DNA of 64,000 nucleotides from Mycobacterium uberis (GCF_003408705.1 NZ_QAYL01000002.1:1-64000), one strand, 5' to 3'. Shown: positions 41,829-53,144, counted from the first letter of the stretch. The notes: generated by a model from the sequence alone, not told the origin. Numbers and translations are program-made.

Positions 41829-41889
41829 GTATGCGAATATGCTATTCCAAATGCTCTGCTACACAGCATCTCTTGTTATATATTCCGGA

Positions 41890-42820
41890 GATCTGCTGTG
41901 AGAATTACACCCTCGATGACCAGGTCGACCCACTCGCTGGCAAGCCGACCGATGACGTCGGTATGCGAAGTCACGACCAAGTGCCGGCCTTCGATTGGGA
42001 CGACCCTGCTACAAGCTGGAATCAAGCAGGTTAACTGCTACAGAACTGGCTACACAAAATAGTCGTGACACGCTACTAGCACTTGTACCGATACCGTAAG
42101 CCTGCGGCATCTACGTCAGCATCGACCCGGACATGTTGGCGCAGTAGAGGTTGAGTCTATTGAGTGTAGTCATCGATCAACCGGTACACCGCACGGCACT
42201 GACTTCCGGCGCTCGATCAGTCAATAAGTTCAAAAGCTACAACAACTTTAATACCTACCCGAGAGCAGAATGCCAACTCGAACACCACTGTGCACAAGAA
42301 AAACAGATGCAGGATCTATTTGATGACGTTAGCTACGGCACGGGGTGTGCACGATGACTGTAGAAACCCACCGACATAGTTCAGATTCTGCCCGAATATG
42401 TACGTGAACGAAGCGATTTTGAGCATAATCGATCCGTTGGTGACCGCCGCTCAGGCCTTAATCTAGCCCCAGTCGTGAGTCAGCAGGTGCACCTAGTTCA
42501 CCCCCGGGTTGTCGATCACCGTTCTGATGTCCGAAAAAGTTTGCAAAAAGCGTTATCTCGGCAAGAAGGCCAGGAACGCTGATGCAGCGAAACCACACAC
42601 ATTGTGTGGCCACAAAATTGTATCAGTCAACGGGCCGCTCTGTGACACCGTCCGACACGTGGTTGTTATCCGTATCGCCGTAGACCACCAAGATAGTCGG
42701 GCCTCCTCGATCGATCTCGGTGTACGAGTGGACCGCCAGGGTTACATTGCCAGACACGGTCCCGATTGTGTGAGTCATCTGCCCTCGATGCTCAGTGAGA
42801 CGCCCAGGCAACAGGCTACC
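41890..42820 (-). pseudogene. EphD-like alpha/beta hydrolase relic
   Basis: The reverse strand starts near 42810 with VTLAVHSYTEIDRGGPTILV and TDNNHVSDGV, corresponding to the VxxVHGFPDSxxxWDGV segment of EphD (Rv2214c). Next come VIDNPGVN, VHLLTHDWG (nucleophile region) and KIASFTYIFGQNLNYVG, matching HLLAHDWGSxxxWE and RIASYTSVSGPNLDH. A late piece GRHLVVTSHTDVIGRLASEW corresponds to the segment around the catalytic histidine (AGHW in relatives). EphD carries a hydrolase plus an SDR domain; no SDR piece is seen here. Confidence 0.72.
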
Positions 42821-42829
42821 GAGCCAAGT

Positions 42830-43360
42830 TAGTCGACCATGCCCCCGCCCAGCTGTGGCGAATAGAAACTCGGCTTGCAGTAGGCGCCGATGGCCTATAC
42901 GAACTGGGATGGCCCGAGCACTCAGCCGGGGCGCACTGCATCAAAGCAGTCTCGCCAGCACGACATGGCCCCCGACAACACGTGTGGGTCGACCGAGTAC
43001 ATGAATCGCACACCGCGTATCCACGCACCGGCTGTCACCAACAGCGGAGTACGCACCCGCCATCAGCCCCCAACACGAAGATACTTCATGGTGTCAAAGG
43101 CGACCGCTTGGTCTTCAACTCCGCTCTGCGCCGTACCGACGCAACAAGCCTAGCATCACTGGGTCGGTGCTCCAGGGGCTTGTCAAACAGCCAGGTGATC
43201 TGGTTGGTAAACGGTGTCACCTCAATACCCCTGGCAGCAAAAAGCCCAGGCATACCCGAATGTGCTTGGGAATGCATGGCGTCCTGGCTGATGAATCCCT
43301 GGATGCCCAGTCGCAGTTAGCCGTCTTCGATCAGCAGCAACACCGCCTTTAATACAAGGA
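42830..43360 (-). pseudogene. PF10118-type metal-dependent hydrolase relic
   Basis: Reverse-strand pieces FISQDAMHSQAHSGM, FAARGIEVTPFTNQITWLF, IRGVRFMYSVDPHVLSGA, GPSQFV and IGAYCKPSFYSPQLGGGM follow the order of mycobacterial PF10118 proteins (metal-ligand motif QExMHxxxH, then GVRFxxxxDP and the C-terminal PSQ segment). Frame shifts separate them. It is followed on the same strand by the EphD-like relic. Confidence 0.7.
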
Positions 43361-43429
43361 CGATTCGCTCGTGATCGAGCGAACAATCATGTGGACAGAC
43401 TGTCTGATCATCGCGGGTACACTGTGGTT

Positions 43430-44690
43430 ATCTCCCTACTGCGTTACAGCCCTGAGAATATTCTCTGGCCTGGCTAGGCACTGCGCGTCCGTCTCAGCCT
43501 CAGTGATCAGATGCTCACGCCGCAGGAAGCGGACGAGATCGTTGACCGTTTTGCTCAGCACCGGCTCGCACAGGGAGACCTTGGCGAGGGCACGTGTGCC
43601 GGTACCCAGTGTTGTCGTAGCGCTTGTCCCGCATCGCCGCGATCTTGTCGACCGACCAAGTGAGGCAATCGGCCGGACAGAGTGGATCTCGCGGCACGTA
43701 CCAACGGTGCCACTGCTCGACGAAGGATACGCTATCACGGTAGCCGTGCCGTTCCGATAACAGTGGGATGATATCCCATCAGATTGCAGTAGTAGTCGGT
43801 GGTGATGTTGAAGACGGTGTCAGCTGTACCCGGGAAAGCCATCAGCGCGACAACGTGATCCGCGACCAAGTCCGCTGGCAACAGGCTGACTTGATTGTGG
43901 GCTTTGACGACCAGGCCGTGCACTATGAATTATCGTCCTGGGTACCAAAGTCTACGTGGGTGGGCGAGATGAGGAAAGCCGGTAGACGCGCACGTCGAGT
44001 CCGTGCCGCTAGGCCGCCAGCACCAGCTGCTCCGTGACTCACTTAACATCTGCGAAGAGCTGACGTCTAGGACGCTCATCTCGATCGTTGGCATCGGACC
44101 CCCGACCACCGGCTTGGTGTTTCAGCCGTAGACGAAGGTGTTAGAGGCCAGATAGCAAGGTCTTGGGGTGTGCGGTCAGTATCAGGAGCAAAAGCTCCAA
44201 GTTGCCAGCTACGTTTACCGGGCTCTAGGGCGTCGTAAGTCCGCGCGTAGTTGACCAAGTTACCGTTATGGACGATGACATCGACGCTGTCAACCAGTAG
44301 CTGGAACGCCACCCTGCCGATCCTCAGGTCAGGCTCGGCCAGGCCCCCGCAGATTATCCGCACCCGCGCTCGGGCCTCGGCTTAAATAGCTGAAGACTAC
44401 AGGTAATCACGCTGCAGTATAGCGATGATCCAATCTAGGCCATGTCCCGCATCAGTGGCGCGGGCCAGCGCGTAAGCAGTGTAATAGGTCTGTTGAAACA
44501 GGCTGAACAGCAAAAAACGGTCCCAGAAATCCGATCACGCTAGTCAACAGGATCGCGCTCGGCACACCCGCTCACGCCGGTGAGAGCGCTAGCAGCGGCA
44601 ACGATGCATCGGCACACATCTATGCGGTCTCGTATACCTTACACCCCACGGAAATCTGAGCCAGCACCTGCCGTAGAGTGTGCAGCGGAC
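43430..44690 (-). pseudogene. Thioester reductase / carboxylic acid reductase-type SDR relic
   Basis: The reverse strand yields AILLTSVIGFLGPFF (the VLLTGATGFLG NADP loop), RVRIICGGLAEPDLRIG, DSVDVIVHNGNLVNYARTYD, then VSLLPADLVADHVVAL, DTVFNITTDYYCNLM and SKTVNDLVRFLRREHLI. This is the order of the thioester-reductase domain ending FadD9-like reductases and some peptide synthetases. Upstream adenylation or carrier domains are not visible. At least four frame changes are present. Confidence 0.75.
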
Positions 44691-44779
44691 GTCCGGACCC
44701 ATCCCCGAACTTCCGCATCAGCACGAAAAAATCAGCCGCCCTGAAGCGCTGCCGCAGCCGCATGTTGACCTCCTAGGCT

Positions 44780-45225
44780 AGTTCCCACACGCCATGCTCG
44801 TACAGCACGGCCTGCAGGGCCGCGGACAGTTCCGCCAAAGCCAGCAAGTTAATGCGGTACGCGGTAACAACACGTCGCACTTCACACAACTACGTATCAA
44901 TCAGGTCGAGATCCTCGTCGGCACCGATGTCCATCACGGTCTCCGCAAGTGTGCCGTACTGGCGCTACCGTCGAACTTCCCGATAGGCAAACACATCGTC
45001 GAACACGGGCTGATGGCGGTTGCCGATGGGCTCAGCCGGAAGCTCTCCGCTGCTGATCAAGCGCACCACGGTAGGACAACTCACGCCACAAAGGTCAGCG
45101 TACTGCCAGGTGGTCACTGTCATGCTCTGCGGCGCACTAGTCACCGCATTGCCGGCCTGCAAGGCTGTCACCACCTGTCGCAACTCCTGATGAACTTCTC
45201 GCAGGAGCTCGACGCAGTCATGCTC
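44780..45225 (-). pseudogene. Excisionase/MerR-type helix-turn-helix protein relic (antitoxin-like)
   Basis: The reverse strand reads MTVTTWQYADLCGVSCPTVVRLISSGELP and FDDVFAYREVRR, typical of the small HTH_17 (excisionase-like) proteins often paired with PIN-type toxins. It is followed in the same frame by an early stop and pieces such as VMDIGADEDLDLIDT. No PIN toxin is convincingly visible downstream. It is probably a dead antitoxin-like gene. Confidence 0.6.
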
Positions 45226-45601
45226 ATCACGCGCATCTGTGCGCTACCGCGTAGCCACGCCGCTGCTCATGGACAACAAACAAGAAACCCAGTACCGGCG
45301 TTAGGCCCTGGCGCTGCTCAGGCAGAAACGTTTTCGACTCAATGGCCCAAGCACCCATGCCACACCTAAACTCTCAGGCTATCCGAACGAATCGCACGAT
45401 GTTTCGTAATCTCCGGGCAATACTGCAAGCTTCCGACTATTTTTCAGGCCAGTGTTGAGAGGGGCACGCAGCGTAGGCCAATAACTTCACTTCGAGATGA
45501 TCCATGTTGAAATTCAACGCTGGGCGTTGATCTGTGACAAAGGTGCCGCTAGCGAAGGTGCTATCTATCAGCACTTTGCCATGAAACCGCAATTTCCGGA
45601 G
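45226..45601. other. Spacer before the tRNA
   Basis: I see no recognisable gene. A terminator for the tRNA is not evident. Confidence 0.5.
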
Positions 45602-45674
45602 TGGAGCTAAGGGGGCTCGAACCCCTGACCCCCACACTGCCAGTGTGGTGCGCTACCAACTGCGCCATAGCCCC
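45602..45674 (-). tRNA. tRNA-Ala (anticodon GGC)
   Basis: The 73-nt cloverleaf is on the reverse strand. Acceptor stem GGGGCTA pairs with TAGCTCC (one G-T), anticodon stem CCACA/TGTGG encloses loop CTGGCAG with anticodon GGC, T-stem AGGGG/CCCCT encloses TTCGAGC, and the discriminator is A. CCA is not encoded. It reads GCC codons. Confidence 0.97.
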
Positions 45675-45740
45675 GAGAAGTTGTGTTCATCGAAGCTACA
45701 CCACTGTTAGGGAGCGTTCAAAGTCACTAGTCAAACGTCC

Positions 45741-47375
45741 TTACCCAATAGCTTGATTGACCACCTCGCAGGCTGTCTTTTGCACTGCGGCCAGATGCTC
45801 AGGTCCGTTGAAGGACTCCGCATAGATCTTGTAGACATCCTCGGTTCCCGACGGTCGTGCGGCAAACCACGCGTTGGCCGTCGTCACCTTTAGGCCGCCC
45901 AGCGGAGCACCGTTTCCCGACGCGGTGATCAACTTTGCAGTAATCGGTTCTCCTGCCAACTCGGTGACCTTCACCTGGTCCCCCGATAACTTGGCCAGCC
46001 GGGCTTTCTGGTCACGGTCAGCGGGCACGTCGAGCCGAGCATACGACGGGGTGCCGTACTTGGCGGCCAGTTTCTGGTAGCGTTGCGAGGGGCTTAAGCC
46101 GGTGACGGCCAGGATCTCGGAGGCCAACAGCGCCAGGATGATGCCGTCCTTGTCGGTGCTCCATACTGATCCATCGCGCCGCAGGAACGACGCCCCCGCT
46201 GATTCCTCGCCGCCGAAGCCGATCGTACCGTCGATCAGACCGTCGACGAACCATTTGAACCCTACCGGCACCTCGACCAACTTGCGGCCGATGCCGGCAA
46301 CCACCCGGTCGATGACCGAAGAACTGACCGCGGTCTTACCGACCGCGATGCTGTCCGGCCAAGACTGCCGGTGCGTGTAAAGGTAGTCGATAGCCACCGC
46401 CAGATAATGGTTCGGATTTAGCAAACCCGCGTCGGGAGTCACGATTCCATGACGATCGGAGTCGGCGTCGTTGCCGATGACGATCTGGTAATGACCCCGG
46501 TTGGCGATGAGCGAGGCCATCACGTCCGGCGAGCTGCAGTCCATCCGGATCTTGCCGTCATGGTCAAGTGTCATAAACCGCCACGTCGCGTCTACCAGCG
46601 GATTGATCACGGTCAGGTCCAGATCATGCCGCTGCGCAATCTCGGCCCAGTAGTCGACGCTAGCCCCACCGAGCGGGTCAGCACCGATCCGGACCCCGGC
46701 GTCACGAATCGCAGCGATATCGACCACATTAGGCAGGTCGTCGACATAGCTGCCGAGATAATCGTGGCGTGCTACGGCCTGCAGCGCGTGAGTTAGTGGC
46801 GTGCGCCTGACCATCGAACCACTGCCACGCAGAATCTCATTGGCGCGCTTGGCGATTGCGTTGGTCACATCGGTACCGGCCGGGCCGCCGTGCGGGAGGT
46901 TGTACTTGAAGCCCCCGTCAGTCGGCGGGTTGTGCGACGGCGTCACAACGATCCCGTCGGCCAGCGCGGCGGTGCGACCGCGGTTGTAGGTCAGGATCGC
47001 GTGGCTGATCGCCGGTGTCGGCGTGTAACGGTCTCGGGAATCTACCACCGCTACCACGTTGTTGGCGGTAAGGACTTCCAACGCCGAAATCCATGCAGGC
47101 TCGGACAAACCGTGCGTGTCACGGCCAATGAACAATGGCCCCGTGGCACCGTGCATAACGCGATGCTCGACGATGGCCTGGGTGATGGCCAGAATGTGAG
47201 CCTCGTTGAAGGTCCCGCCCAGCGACGACCCACGATGTCCCGACGTGCCGAACACCACTTTCTGTGCGATGTTATCCGGGTCGGGTTCGATGGTGTAGTA
47301 CGCGGTGACCAGTTGCGACAGGTCGACGAGGTCCTCAGGCTGGGCCGGCTGACCGGCACGTGAATTGGCCACCAT
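45741..47375 (-). CDS. pgmA: Phosphoglucomutase (alpha-D-glucose type)
   Basis: The 544-residue enzyme interconverts glucose-1-phosphate and glucose-6-phosphate, linking glycolysis to glycogen, trehalose and cell-wall sugars. It has GTSGHRG, the phosphoserine loop VVTPSHNPPTDGG, metal loop GNDADSDRHG, sugar-binding GGEESAG, and phosphate-binding RPSGTEDVYK. I use ATG 47375 (MVANSRAGQ); an in-frame start at 47474 adds 33 unsupported residues. All motifs are intact. It is divergent from the dead crcB string. Confidence 0.95.
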   Translation of the reverse strand: MVANSRAGQPAQPEDLVDLSQLVTAYYTIEPDPDNIAQKVVFGTSGHRGSSLGGTFNEAHILAITQAIVEHRVMHGATGPLFIGRDTHGLSEPAWISALEVLTANNVVAVVDSRDRYTPTPAISHAILTYNRGRTAALADGIVVTPSHNPPTDGGFKYNLPHGGPAGTDVTNAIAKRANEILRGSGSMVRRTPLTHALQAVARHDYLGSYVDDLPNVVDIAAIRDAGVRIGADPLGGASVDYWAEIAQRHDLDLTVINPLVDATWRFMTLDHDGKIRMDCSSPDVMASLIANRGHYQIVIGNDADSDRHGIVTPDAGLLNPNHYLAVAIDYLYTHRQSWPDSIAVGKTAVSSSVIDRVVAGIGRKLVEVPVGFKWFVDGLIDGTIGFGGEESAGASFLRRDGSVWSTDKDGIILALLASEILAVTGLSPSQRYQKLAAKYGTPSYARLDVPADRDQKARLAKLSGDQVKVTELAGEPITAKLITASGNGAPLGGLKVTTANAWFAARPSGTEDVYKIYAESFNGPEHLAAVQKTACEVVNQAIG

Positions 47376-47476
47376 GGTTACCAATTCTGCCCATGCTCGG
47401 CGTTCCCAGCTTACCTGGCCGGTCAGTCTGACCGTGCGCTGCCTAGCGCATCGGTAAACTCGAAGGGAATCCAAGA

Positions 47477-47873
47477 GTGCCAGATCATCGAGAGCTAGCC
47501 GCGGTGGTCTGTGTCGGTGGCACGCTGGATATAGCGACCCTCACAGCCCTGAGCACCCTCACGGTCTCCGAGCCGGGGTGTTGGCCATAGCCGAACTTTC
47601 ATCGTCAATATAGTCGGCGTTTTTCTGGTGAGTTCTTTCACCACCTGACTACTGGAACGGTTACCGCTGTCGAGTGATAGGCGTCTCCTGCTCGACATCC
47701 GCTAGTAAGACGGGTTAACCACGTTCTCGACCATGCAGGTTGAGACGCTAACGATGATCAAACGTAACGCCTGAAGTCTGACCGCCCGCTAAACAATGAT
47801 AAGCATCATGGCGCGCTTGCTGGCTGTACAGCTGGCCACAGTTTTGGTGCGCCGAGTTCGGGTGCGCCAATGA
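47477..47873 (+). pseudogene. crcB: CrcB/Fluc fluoride channel relic 1 (Rv3069-like)
   Basis: GTG 47477 begins VPDHRELAAVVCVGGTLDIA, close to Rv3069. A stop follows at codon 38, and later pieces VETLTMIKR and LATVLVRRVRVRQ complete the gene in other frames. Fluc channels export fluoride as antiparallel dimers; mycobacteria carry two subunits. Its TGA overlaps the ATG of the next relic (ATGA). Confidence 0.8.
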
Positions 47874-48244
47874 CCGACACTGCGGCCATGACGGCCGCAA
47901 CCTGGACCAACGACAGGGTCGCATTGGCCGCGGGTCAGCGCTGAGCCTACTGGTGAACCGCGCCAGGTAGCGAGGTCTTTTCCAGTCAGCATATTGGACG
48001 GTAAACATCAACGGTACCACGCTACTGGGGTTTCTGAGCGGCTTGGCGTTGAGCAAAAATGCAGTCCTGCTGGCCGGTATCGAATTCATCGATGGCTACA
48101 CTGCTTTATTTTACCTGGATGCTGGAAAGTCAGCGGCTAAGGGAAGAAAGTCAAACACGTTCAACATTTGTCAATATCGTCACCAGTGTCGGGCTGGGTG
48201 TGATCGCGGTACTACTTCGGCAATGGGCCACGGAGCAACTATGA
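47870..48244 (+). pseudogene. crcB: CrcB/Fluc fluoride channel relic 2 (Rv3070-like)
   Basis: ATG 47870 begins MTDTAAMTAATW. The central part is corrupted, and the C-terminal half FTWMLESQRLREESQ, NIVTSVGLGVIAVLLRQW is well preserved. In-frame stops follow GQR. Its end overlaps the start of the DUF190 relic by ATGA, so the three relics were one translationally coupled operon. Confidence 0.82.
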
Positions 48245-49490
48245 AACGGCAGTGTTTGAAGTTAACGGATATTTTTTGAGCGGCAACATACTTCGGTGAG
48301 CGGCAATGGGTCAGCTTCGAGTCGACTTCTGGCGGATTCCATCTTGGACTTGTTCGACGCCCGCGACGTTGCGACCAGCGTGATGCTGCGTGGAATCGCC
48401 AGTTTCGAGCCGAACCACGAACTGTGCAGTGACGCATCGCTAAGCCTGTCCGAAGACCCAGCGGTGGCGATTGCCGCGGTCGGCGTCAAGCCGAAAATCC
48501 ACTCCCTCGTCCACGACGTAACCGCGATGACCAGCCACGGACTGCTGACTCTGGAGCGAGCAGTGCCAGCCGCCGAGTCTAGCAGATACCAGTACACTAG
48601 ATGACTTTGACAACCACAACAGGGACCAAAACTGGTGATGAAGTCAAGATCACTGCCTACGTTGGCTGCCAGGAGCGCATAGTCGGGAAACTAGCTCGGT
48701 ACGCGATATACGATTTTTGCATCGACACGGATACTGGTTCAATAGTACTTTTCGACGTCGACGGCAAAGTTCACGGTAAGTGCCGCCGGGCCCATTTTTT
48801 TCTGCCGCAACGTCAATGTTCCGTTGATGATCAACGGTATCGGGTCGACTCAACAAGTATCAGCAGGCGAAGCCAAACTCGCCATCCAACTGTCTAACCC
48901 ATTGCTGACCGTCTACGAGGGTGCGCATCTGCAAACGCGACAATCAGCTGTTCAAACGACACCAGCCGCTGCCGATGAAAACAGACGCGCCCTGTGACAA
49001 AAGCTGATGATCTACACTGCCAAGGCCGCCCGACACGACGAACTGCCGATCCACCACGCGCTCGTCCAGCGACTACTGCAATTATGGCTATATTGGTGCG
49101 CAAAGGTTTTGCATGTTATCTGGGGATTTGATGGCGGCCACCAACCACACGAAGACAAACTATTTCAACTCACCCACAAAGTGCCGTCGACTACGATCAT
49201 CGTTAACACCCTGGAGTCCATTCCACACAGTTTCGACATCGTCGACGAACTGACGACCCGATACGGGTTGGTAACCAGTGAGATGGTTCCGGCAACACTG
49301 CTCCTCGACGGAACACCCTGTGGTTCTAGAAGGCCCAACGAAATTACGCTGCGCAAAGCACCGCTAGTGGCCACCCCGATGTTGCCGAAGACTAGCTGCC
49401 GCGAAGGTGGGGAACATCGTCGAGCGTGCACGGCACACGTCGAACGTCAACCGTCAGTTGGCTACGTCGAATTCACCGAGAAAGACGTAA
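48241..49490 (+). pseudogene. DUF190-repeat protein relic (Rv3071-like)
   Basis: It starts at ATG 48241 (MKRQCLKLTDIF then stop), with TYFGERQ in another frame. Later pieces follow Rv3071: DLFDARDVATSVMLRGIASFE, SLSEDPAVAIAAVGVK, ITAYVGCQERIVG, MIYTAKAARHDELPIHHALV, FDIVDELTTRYGLVTSEMVP, and the end RHTSNVNRQLATSNSPRKT. At least five disruptions are seen. DUF190 proteins are commonly encoded with crcB. Confidence 0.85.
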
Positions 49491-49562
49491 CAAGGCCGAC
49501 ATCCATCGATCGACTAGCGCCGCAACCCAACTAGGCACAGCTTTCACGTCGTCAGGAGGCGC

Positions 49563-49700
49563 CTAGACCAAGACCAATTCGTCAATGCCCAACTCAGATA
49601 GCGCCACAATAGCATACACCGGAAGACCGGCCAGAGCCACCGCTAACCACAGTTCAAAGCTGTCACGGCCGAAATCGCCGCACAGCTACCCCTGGTCTAA
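49563..49700 (-). pseudogene. C-terminal fragment, possibly luciferase-like Rv3072c
   Basis: The reverse strand reads FELWLAVALAGLPVYAIVAL followed by SELGIDELVLV and a stop at 49563. The ending resembles F420/luciferase-like proteins (AELAALGVDEFVVV), and Rv3072c is expected here from gene order. The rest of the gene is not recognisable. Confidence 0.4.
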
Positions 49701-49733
49701 CTCATGGAGTGCTGCACTGTTAGACAGCCCCGC

Positions 49734-49952
49734 CTAGTAATGTACCGCAAACTTGTTGAACCGCTCCGGCTGATGCTGGTACCATTGGCGGAGTTCTTTC
49801 TGCAGCGTAACGCTTTTGAGCCAGATGTCCACCCGCGGGTCAGTCTTGTGGAATTCTTGCGGCCAGATTCTACTCACCAAAACGCGCTGGCCGTCGTCGG
49901 AGTCAACGTCGTGATGGACTCGCTTTACCCGAATGCCTAGCTGAACGGCCAT
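49734..49952 (-). pseudogene. DUF488 protein relic (Rv3073c-like)
   Basis: From ATG 49952 the frame reads MAVQLGIRVKRVHHDVDSDD, GQRVLVSRIWPQEFHKTD, VDIWLKSVTLQKELRQWYQH and ERFNKFAVHY, then a stop. This is the N-terminal two thirds of a DUF488 protein (DPDDGQRVLVDRIWPRG). The remaining C-terminus is not recognisable. It is truncated and probably inactive. Confidence 0.78.
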
Positions 49953-50039
49953 CAACCTATCGCCTCCGCGACTGACGTCCGCTGGTGAGTTCTTCGACAT
50001 CTATGGCGTCGCCGGGATTTATGCTGACCCGATCAGGAA

Positions 50040-50640
50040 CATCGAAGTACGATTACAGAAACCGGCCAATCAACTCAGGGAAGTTCGGTCGTCCCGAAGA
50101 CCACGTTCCACAATACTCAGGGCGGCCGCATCGGTCAGCGCACAGACCCGAGCAGGAATTGGCCGTCGGCGGCGACCCCGGCAAAGACAGCGTGGGCACG
50201 CCGTAATCGCCGGCATCCACGATCCACTGATGTTCGGCGCGAATGCCATCTTGGGTGCTCGGGTCGGCTAGCGCCCCATCAAGAATCGTCAGATCGACAC
50301 CGGTGTCACCCAGTAGGAGTTGCGCCACCACGAGATCGTGTGGTTTGCCGCCTGCAGAGTACAGTTCATGTACAATAGCAGTATACCATCGGTCCAGTAA
50401 CGACAGGCCGGTTGGCCGCAGCATTGCACCGATTCGCATCAAGGCCCAGCCATAGGAACACTCTCGCTGTCACGAGTGCTTCTTGCCTGTTTAGCGATTG
50501 ATCGCTTCGAAGTCGAAGAATTGCCAGTTATACAGCGATTCCCAGCTGCTCCCGGACATCGCGGATCTACAACGATATCTGGTATGCGAACGGGCACAGC
50601 GAGTCCAATTGAAAACCAGCGGCTGTATTTATCAGACCAA
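50040..50640 (-). pseudogene. DsbA-family oxidoreductase relic
   Basis: The reverse strand joins FQLDSLCPFAYQISL (strand plus active-site-like CPFA), [45 protein letters not shown] and [15 protein letters not shown] (cis-Pro loop), with the tail [20 protein letters not shown] in another frame. The order fits DsbA/hydroxychromene isomerase-type proteins such as those related to Rv2466c. At least three shifts or stops are present. Confidence 0.7.
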
Positions 50641-51019
50641 GTTCTTTTTCGCGGTCATAACGGCAAAGATCGTGATGTTAGCCGCCGCCGCGGCGGTTAC
50701 GACGCTCAGATCGCGAACCTTGACATGAAAGTGAAAGCCCACCGCCAACACGAAGTAGATCGTGAGCATAGTGGTGGTCAGACACACCAGTCCAGGCGAC
50801 CATCGTGTCGAGAACAGTCCAATCGCGGCCGCCGTCCTGATAGGTGCGAATATTCACCGGTACCGGGGCGGAAAATCGATTGCATCAAGCACCTACGTCA
50901 CAAACGGCAGCGGAATAGCTGTTACCTACAGCACTCGCGGCTACGTACGTCGCGAACACATCATTAGGTGCACGCTGATACCATGACGTTCCCCAAACGC
51001 GGTTCAGTAGTTATACGTG
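50641..51019. other. Decayed tract with a hydrophobic relic
   Basis: The reverse strand contains TIYFVLAVGFHFHVKV and TAAAAANITIFAVMTAKK, suggesting remnants of a membrane protein. I cannot name the family. Confidence 0.4.
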
Positions 51020-52024
51020 TCCAACGGCGCGGACGAACGAACCTGTTCGTCATCGAAGTCGGACACTAAGATGCCTTATGCACAAACCAACTTGAAGATC
51101 TTGGTAGACTGCGCGATGTGCAGCAGATCAGAGCCATTGCAGATCTCTCCCCAATCATGTTCGCACTCTGCAAAAAGATTTCAGCTTAATATATTTCTTA
51201 ATACTGCAGAGATAGTACCTCATTAACCACCGAACATTGTTCGAATATCAGGAAGATCTTGCCTGTCACCCCGAACTCGACAGAGAAAACCGTAGACTCG
51301 ATGAACGTCAACCATCAGAACCGATCATCGTTCCATCAACCGCACTGTTAAAGTTGGCCACCTTAGCAGCACATGGTGAAGCGTGATCGTACATACGCCA
51401 GAGTCATCAGGTCTTCCCGGAAACTGTTTTCACGGCGGAAATCGTCGATATCAAAAGCGAGTCGAAAGATGCTCGTGACCGCCGGCGATCTCGGTGATGC
51501 GCACTACAATCTAGACCGCAGGCCGTCCCAACCAGTATCACGATCGGCACGTTGGGTAATCGTGTCGCGATCTCGGTGACATGGTCCACCGATTCGACCA
51601 TCACCAACGTCACCCTGCCGACCAAGCTAGTCGCCAATGCAGCTATGTCGTCCGCCCACCAAGGAATGCCAAAGCCATTGATAAGAAACCAGTCGGAGTT
51701 TTTAGTGCCAAGACAACGCATGACGCGGTCGCTGGCCATAAGCTTGTCCTTGGTCATGACCACATTCTCGGCGTCGAACACGACGATGTCAGCGCGAGAG
51801 CGCGCCGCTGACTGAAACCCGGTTGGCATACAAACCGTTTGATAATAGCTAGCTTTCAGCCAAAACGGGATCGATACGTGAACCAACGTCAACACCATCC
51901 ACCGAGTAGCCATCGAGCTGTTCATACGTTGTTTGATCTGTCGTCGTCCTAATTCCTTAGGTACGTAGCTCGCCTCCCTAAACCGTAGCCGCATCACGAA
52001 ACGAATGGCCCAAGTACCCCACAA
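51020..52024 (-). pseudogene. HpcH/HpaI aldolase / citrate lyase beta-like relic (Rv3075c-like)
   Basis: A 205-codon frame (51407-52024) carries ADIVVFDAENVVMTKDK, SDWFLINGFGIPWWADDIAAL, VMVESVDHVTEIATRLP and NVPIVILVGTACGLD. After frame changes the C-terminal part follows: FDIDDFRREDSF, LMTLAYVRSRFTM, VEFGVTGKIFLIFEQC. This is the order of the Rv3075c-type lyase. The conserved ExxxG segment (normally VETARGL) reads VGTACGL, and stops break the rest. Confidence 0.83.
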
Positions 52025-53144
52025 CAGACTAGCGACCCACGCTGACTTTGGCTACGCAACAGCTTCGCTGATGGCGAATGTTGCACGATTCAGGTTCGCT
52101 CGAAATAGCGCGTCACCTATTCAGTAGGATTCTCCCAGGAGAGCCCGAGCTAGGTCCATAGGGTCGACCGCAACACCAGCCACGTCAGAGTTGTAATTGG
52201 TGCCTACCAGATAACCGCACTCATGCATGCCTTTCAGTGGCCCACCGACGAACTCTTCGACGTCCATCGCTGCCGGCTCCCAACCCTCCCGCAGCCCGGC
52301 AGTGTGCTGTCGCGCATAGGCCGAAGCGGAGTAGACCAGATGGACCGGAACTAGCTGATTGTCTTCTCGTTAATAATGGTTCGATCCGACCCACAACCTC
52401 CACATATCAGAGTTTATGCAAAACCCAGACTTCGCCGTTGATGCACACACGACTGATAAAGTGCTGATAGCACGCCTCAACATCGACACTCAAATGTAAA
52501 GTCATGCTCGATTCTAACGACCCGAAAACAACAGTAAAAACCTGGTCATCGTTATACTTCCAATAACAACTGGCCGAACTGCCCCGGTACGACAAGCTTG
52601 GCGAGCAACGCGGCGTCGTCTCTTGACTCGCGCGCTTGCATTCGACAAAAACGGCAGCAAGTCAATCAGCGTTAGACAATCCGAGCACACCCAGAAATTC
52701 GAGGCGCTGTCAACACTGCGACAATCCCGAAGCGAGCTCACTGGTTAATGCTATCGAATGTCGATGCACAGTAGAATCGCCAGCAGTGCTAGGAAAAACG
52801 CTATCAGGCTCCAAGTGGGCGTCTGGTGGTAATTCGGATTCGACGTTGTGGTAATTATCGAAACGTCATCGGTGGTACCGAACTAAACCAATTGCACTCC
52901 GACGATCGGCGTCGTCGCTTGCGGCCGACAGCTGATACCGAAGACCTCAAAACCTTTTAGTCGCAACAACATAGCAAATGTCCGAGTAAACACTGATAAT
53001 CAATGCCACAGAAAACTATGGTGTCATCCCAACTCCTAGTAGACTAATAGAATGTATTTCTGTACTGTCGGCACTACACCACTTAACGTGCGATGTAAAC
53101 CGATCGGTATACTTCAAGCGACGAACAGACCGTGCGATACATAG
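52025..53144. other. Decayed tract with unassigned gene remnants
   Basis: The reverse strand near 52130-52345 keeps an open, gene-like stretch (AAMDVEEFVGGPLKGMHECG, LVGTNYNSDVAGVAVDPMDL). A further piece near 52560-52610 reads ALLAKLVVPGQFGQLLLEV. I recognise neither family. The rest looks non-coding. Confidence 0.4.
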
